Of a stretch of 64,000 bases of DNA, positions 62,570 to 64,000 are shown piece by piece; the stretch's first letter is position 1; every line of letters starts with the position of its first letter. Under the pieces are notes generated by a model. It ran no database searches. It saw nothing but the letters and a program-made list of their open reading frames with translations, and was not told the DNA's origin. This DNA comes from Xylocopa sonorina (taxonomy: Eukaryota > Arthropoda > Insecta > Hymenoptera > Apidae). Location of the stretch: assembly GCF_050948175.1 (NCBI RefSeq), contig NC_135198.1, positions 3,919,001-3,983,000 of the forward strand. The letters are read 5' to 3'. The translations under genes were made by a program, and so were the position numbers.

Positions 62570-63297
62570 ATGGCTGGACAAGTAAGCTTCGCGACGATAA
62601 TCGTTCTCTTGAATTTCGGTGAGTAAAACTAGACTGGTAACTTCTAATATTACTTTTGAATAATTATTCTGTATAAAAAGAGGACGAGAGGTAGTAGTAC
62701 GAGCGTAGAGTCGATATTGATTGGTTAATTTCAGTTGAATTATAAAATAAGATTATCGTGATGACACTCAAGATGAAGAAAATGTGGAAAATTGTATTAA
62801 TTCGTTCAGAATTGTTCGAGTGAAGGAATTTGGAAAATTTTATTAATTATACATTTGGTGAGGAAGTGAATACATAGTGAATATATCTGTTATGATGTTT
62901 GCCACCCTCATAAATAGCTTATAAATGACAGGAAGAAGTATATTTAGATATATAGTAAACTTGCGTGGTATTTTCAAGTGACTAAAAATATAAATCTCTT
63001 GGGATACATAAAGTATAAAAAATAATGGAGGCATTGATATAATATTTTGACCACGTTCTCTAGAGTTTACATTTTTTAATAATAAGACCCGATGACCCGT
63101 TTGCAAGGTATTGAAGCGACCGAATTGTTTGACAGAGTACACGAGAGGTGGCAATTTGTGGTGTTACGAGTGCAATACCGATCTAAGGGAGGGTCACACG
63201 AGGGTGTGCAACGATCCTTACGTTCCGACACCGTATTTCGACCTAGTTCTCTGTCCCCAAAACGAGACTCAACAATGCCTTAAAAGCCTCATCGACT
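62570..63297 (+). CDS. Ly6/uPAR protein (gene D), cut by the window end
   Basis: Exon 1 at 62570-62618 encodes signal peptide MAGQVSFATIIVLLNF, then a GTGAGT donor (phase 1). Exon 2 begins at 63136 after TTTGACAG and reads EYTRGGNLWCYECNTD, HTRVCNDPYVP and LVLCPQNETQQCLKSLIDC: six of the ten expected cysteines. If read on, a stop comes at 63315-63317; a phase-1 donor GTGCGT at 63298 matches the family plan. The third exon, with the last cysteines and GPI signal, must lie beyond 64,000. The other donor choice is AAA|GTACAC at 63309. Confidence 0.8.
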
Positions 63298-64000
63298 GTG
63301 CGTATAAAGTACACTGAGAAGTAGATCAATGTTGCGTGCGATCACCTTCATTACCTGCATGCATCGCTTACATTTACCGCATGCCACTGCATACGTTCTC
63401 CATTTGTTATAATAAATTACTACTTATCGCGGAACTTTTACACGGCCAGTTGCCGTATCATTCACTTACTCGCTATACGCTGTTATTAATCAAAAAATTG
63501 TAGACCGCTTTCTAAGTTTTGCTTATATCAAAACTACCCCTAATTTTCGTGTCAACGTATATTAATGGTAGCTTACTTTCCCTCGACAAATCATTCGAGA
63601 TACATTAAGATAAATTGATCCTTATTAATTAATACAATTTTCTGCGAGTCCTATTTATTTATTTACTGTTTAAATTTTTTTATTTCTTAGAATGCACACC
63701 CTGTGCACCCCATTGTAAATTTTCGTTCAATTTGTGTGCTCGCGAGTATGTATGTGGTCATATTAACGTTGACTATGTTCGTGTACATTCATGTATCTAC
63801 ATATTAAACAGCGGCGAACTTCAAACGTACTTATATATGTATATATATGTCGAGACAGACATGGACTTTGCTATGGCGGGGATGCTGTAATCGTGTGGTA
63901 ACAGGTTCGTGCAATCGTCTGACTAATTTAGAGCTCTCAGGGAGTTTAAGTATTTACTGTCAATTATATTCTGCTGTGTTTGTCGTATTGTCCCGTTTTT
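63298..64000. other. Probable intron 2 of Ly6 gene D
   Basis: AT-rich sequence with TA-rich microsatellite-like stretches near 63.83 kb. I found no segment with the Ly6 third-exon pattern (CxC...CN), so the intron likely continues past the edge. Confidence 0.4.

Overview
The window is nuclear DNA from an insect. It is AT-rich, and its protein genes are split by short GT-AG introns (mostly 70-1,200 bp) with AATAAA signals after them. Gene content is animal: an EH-domain endocytic adaptor, mitochondrial Fe-dependent transhydrogenase, GAPDH, a transmembrane LRR protein and several Ly6/uPAR GPI proteins. A hymenopteran, possibly a bee, is my best guess, but this is an inference. All exon structures were built by hand from splice sites and reading-phase agreement.

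Layout. 0-7.4 kb: a leucine-rich-repeat single-pass membrane protein on the + strand; its first exon(s) lie to the left. 8.5-12.5 kb: ADHFE1-type hydroxyacid-oxoacid transhydrogenase (+, 8 exons). 15.3-20.5 kb: two GAPDH genes in tandem (+), first a divergent copy with a C-terminal tail, then the canonical copy with a possible mitochondrial leader upstream. 22.6-25.8 kb: REPS-type EH-domain adaptor (-, 5 exons). 27.0-33.2 kb: a large, mostly disordered protein (-) ending in a TIF1-like bromodomain that lacks the acetyl-lysine anchor Asn.

From 35 kb to the right edge the only clear protein genes are four Ly6/uPAR (three-finger) genes: 35.4-38.4 (-), 41.4-42.2 (+), 58.3-61.3 (+) and 62.6 kb onward (+, cut by the window end). 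All share a three-exon plan of signal peptide / first half / second half with phase-1 introns. Between the second and third lies about 16 kb with no firm protein gene. It holds a 132-bp tandem repeat, a doubtful small spliced ORF, an AT-rich tract, two copies of a GC-rich unit that folds into hairpins with compensatory changes, a 35-bp satellite built on GTTGCG/TCGCGAT, and a 400-bp near-perfect inverted repeat. A non-coding RNA locus or old mobile-element debris are the main readings.

Three short TTAA-flanked elements with CCCT... inverted ends (piggyBac-type MITEs) are scattered in the left half. The genes are metabolic, trafficking, chromatin and cell-surface functions with no sign of an operon-like joint role. 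The two real local families are the GAPDH pair and the Ly6 cluster, both made by tandem duplication.
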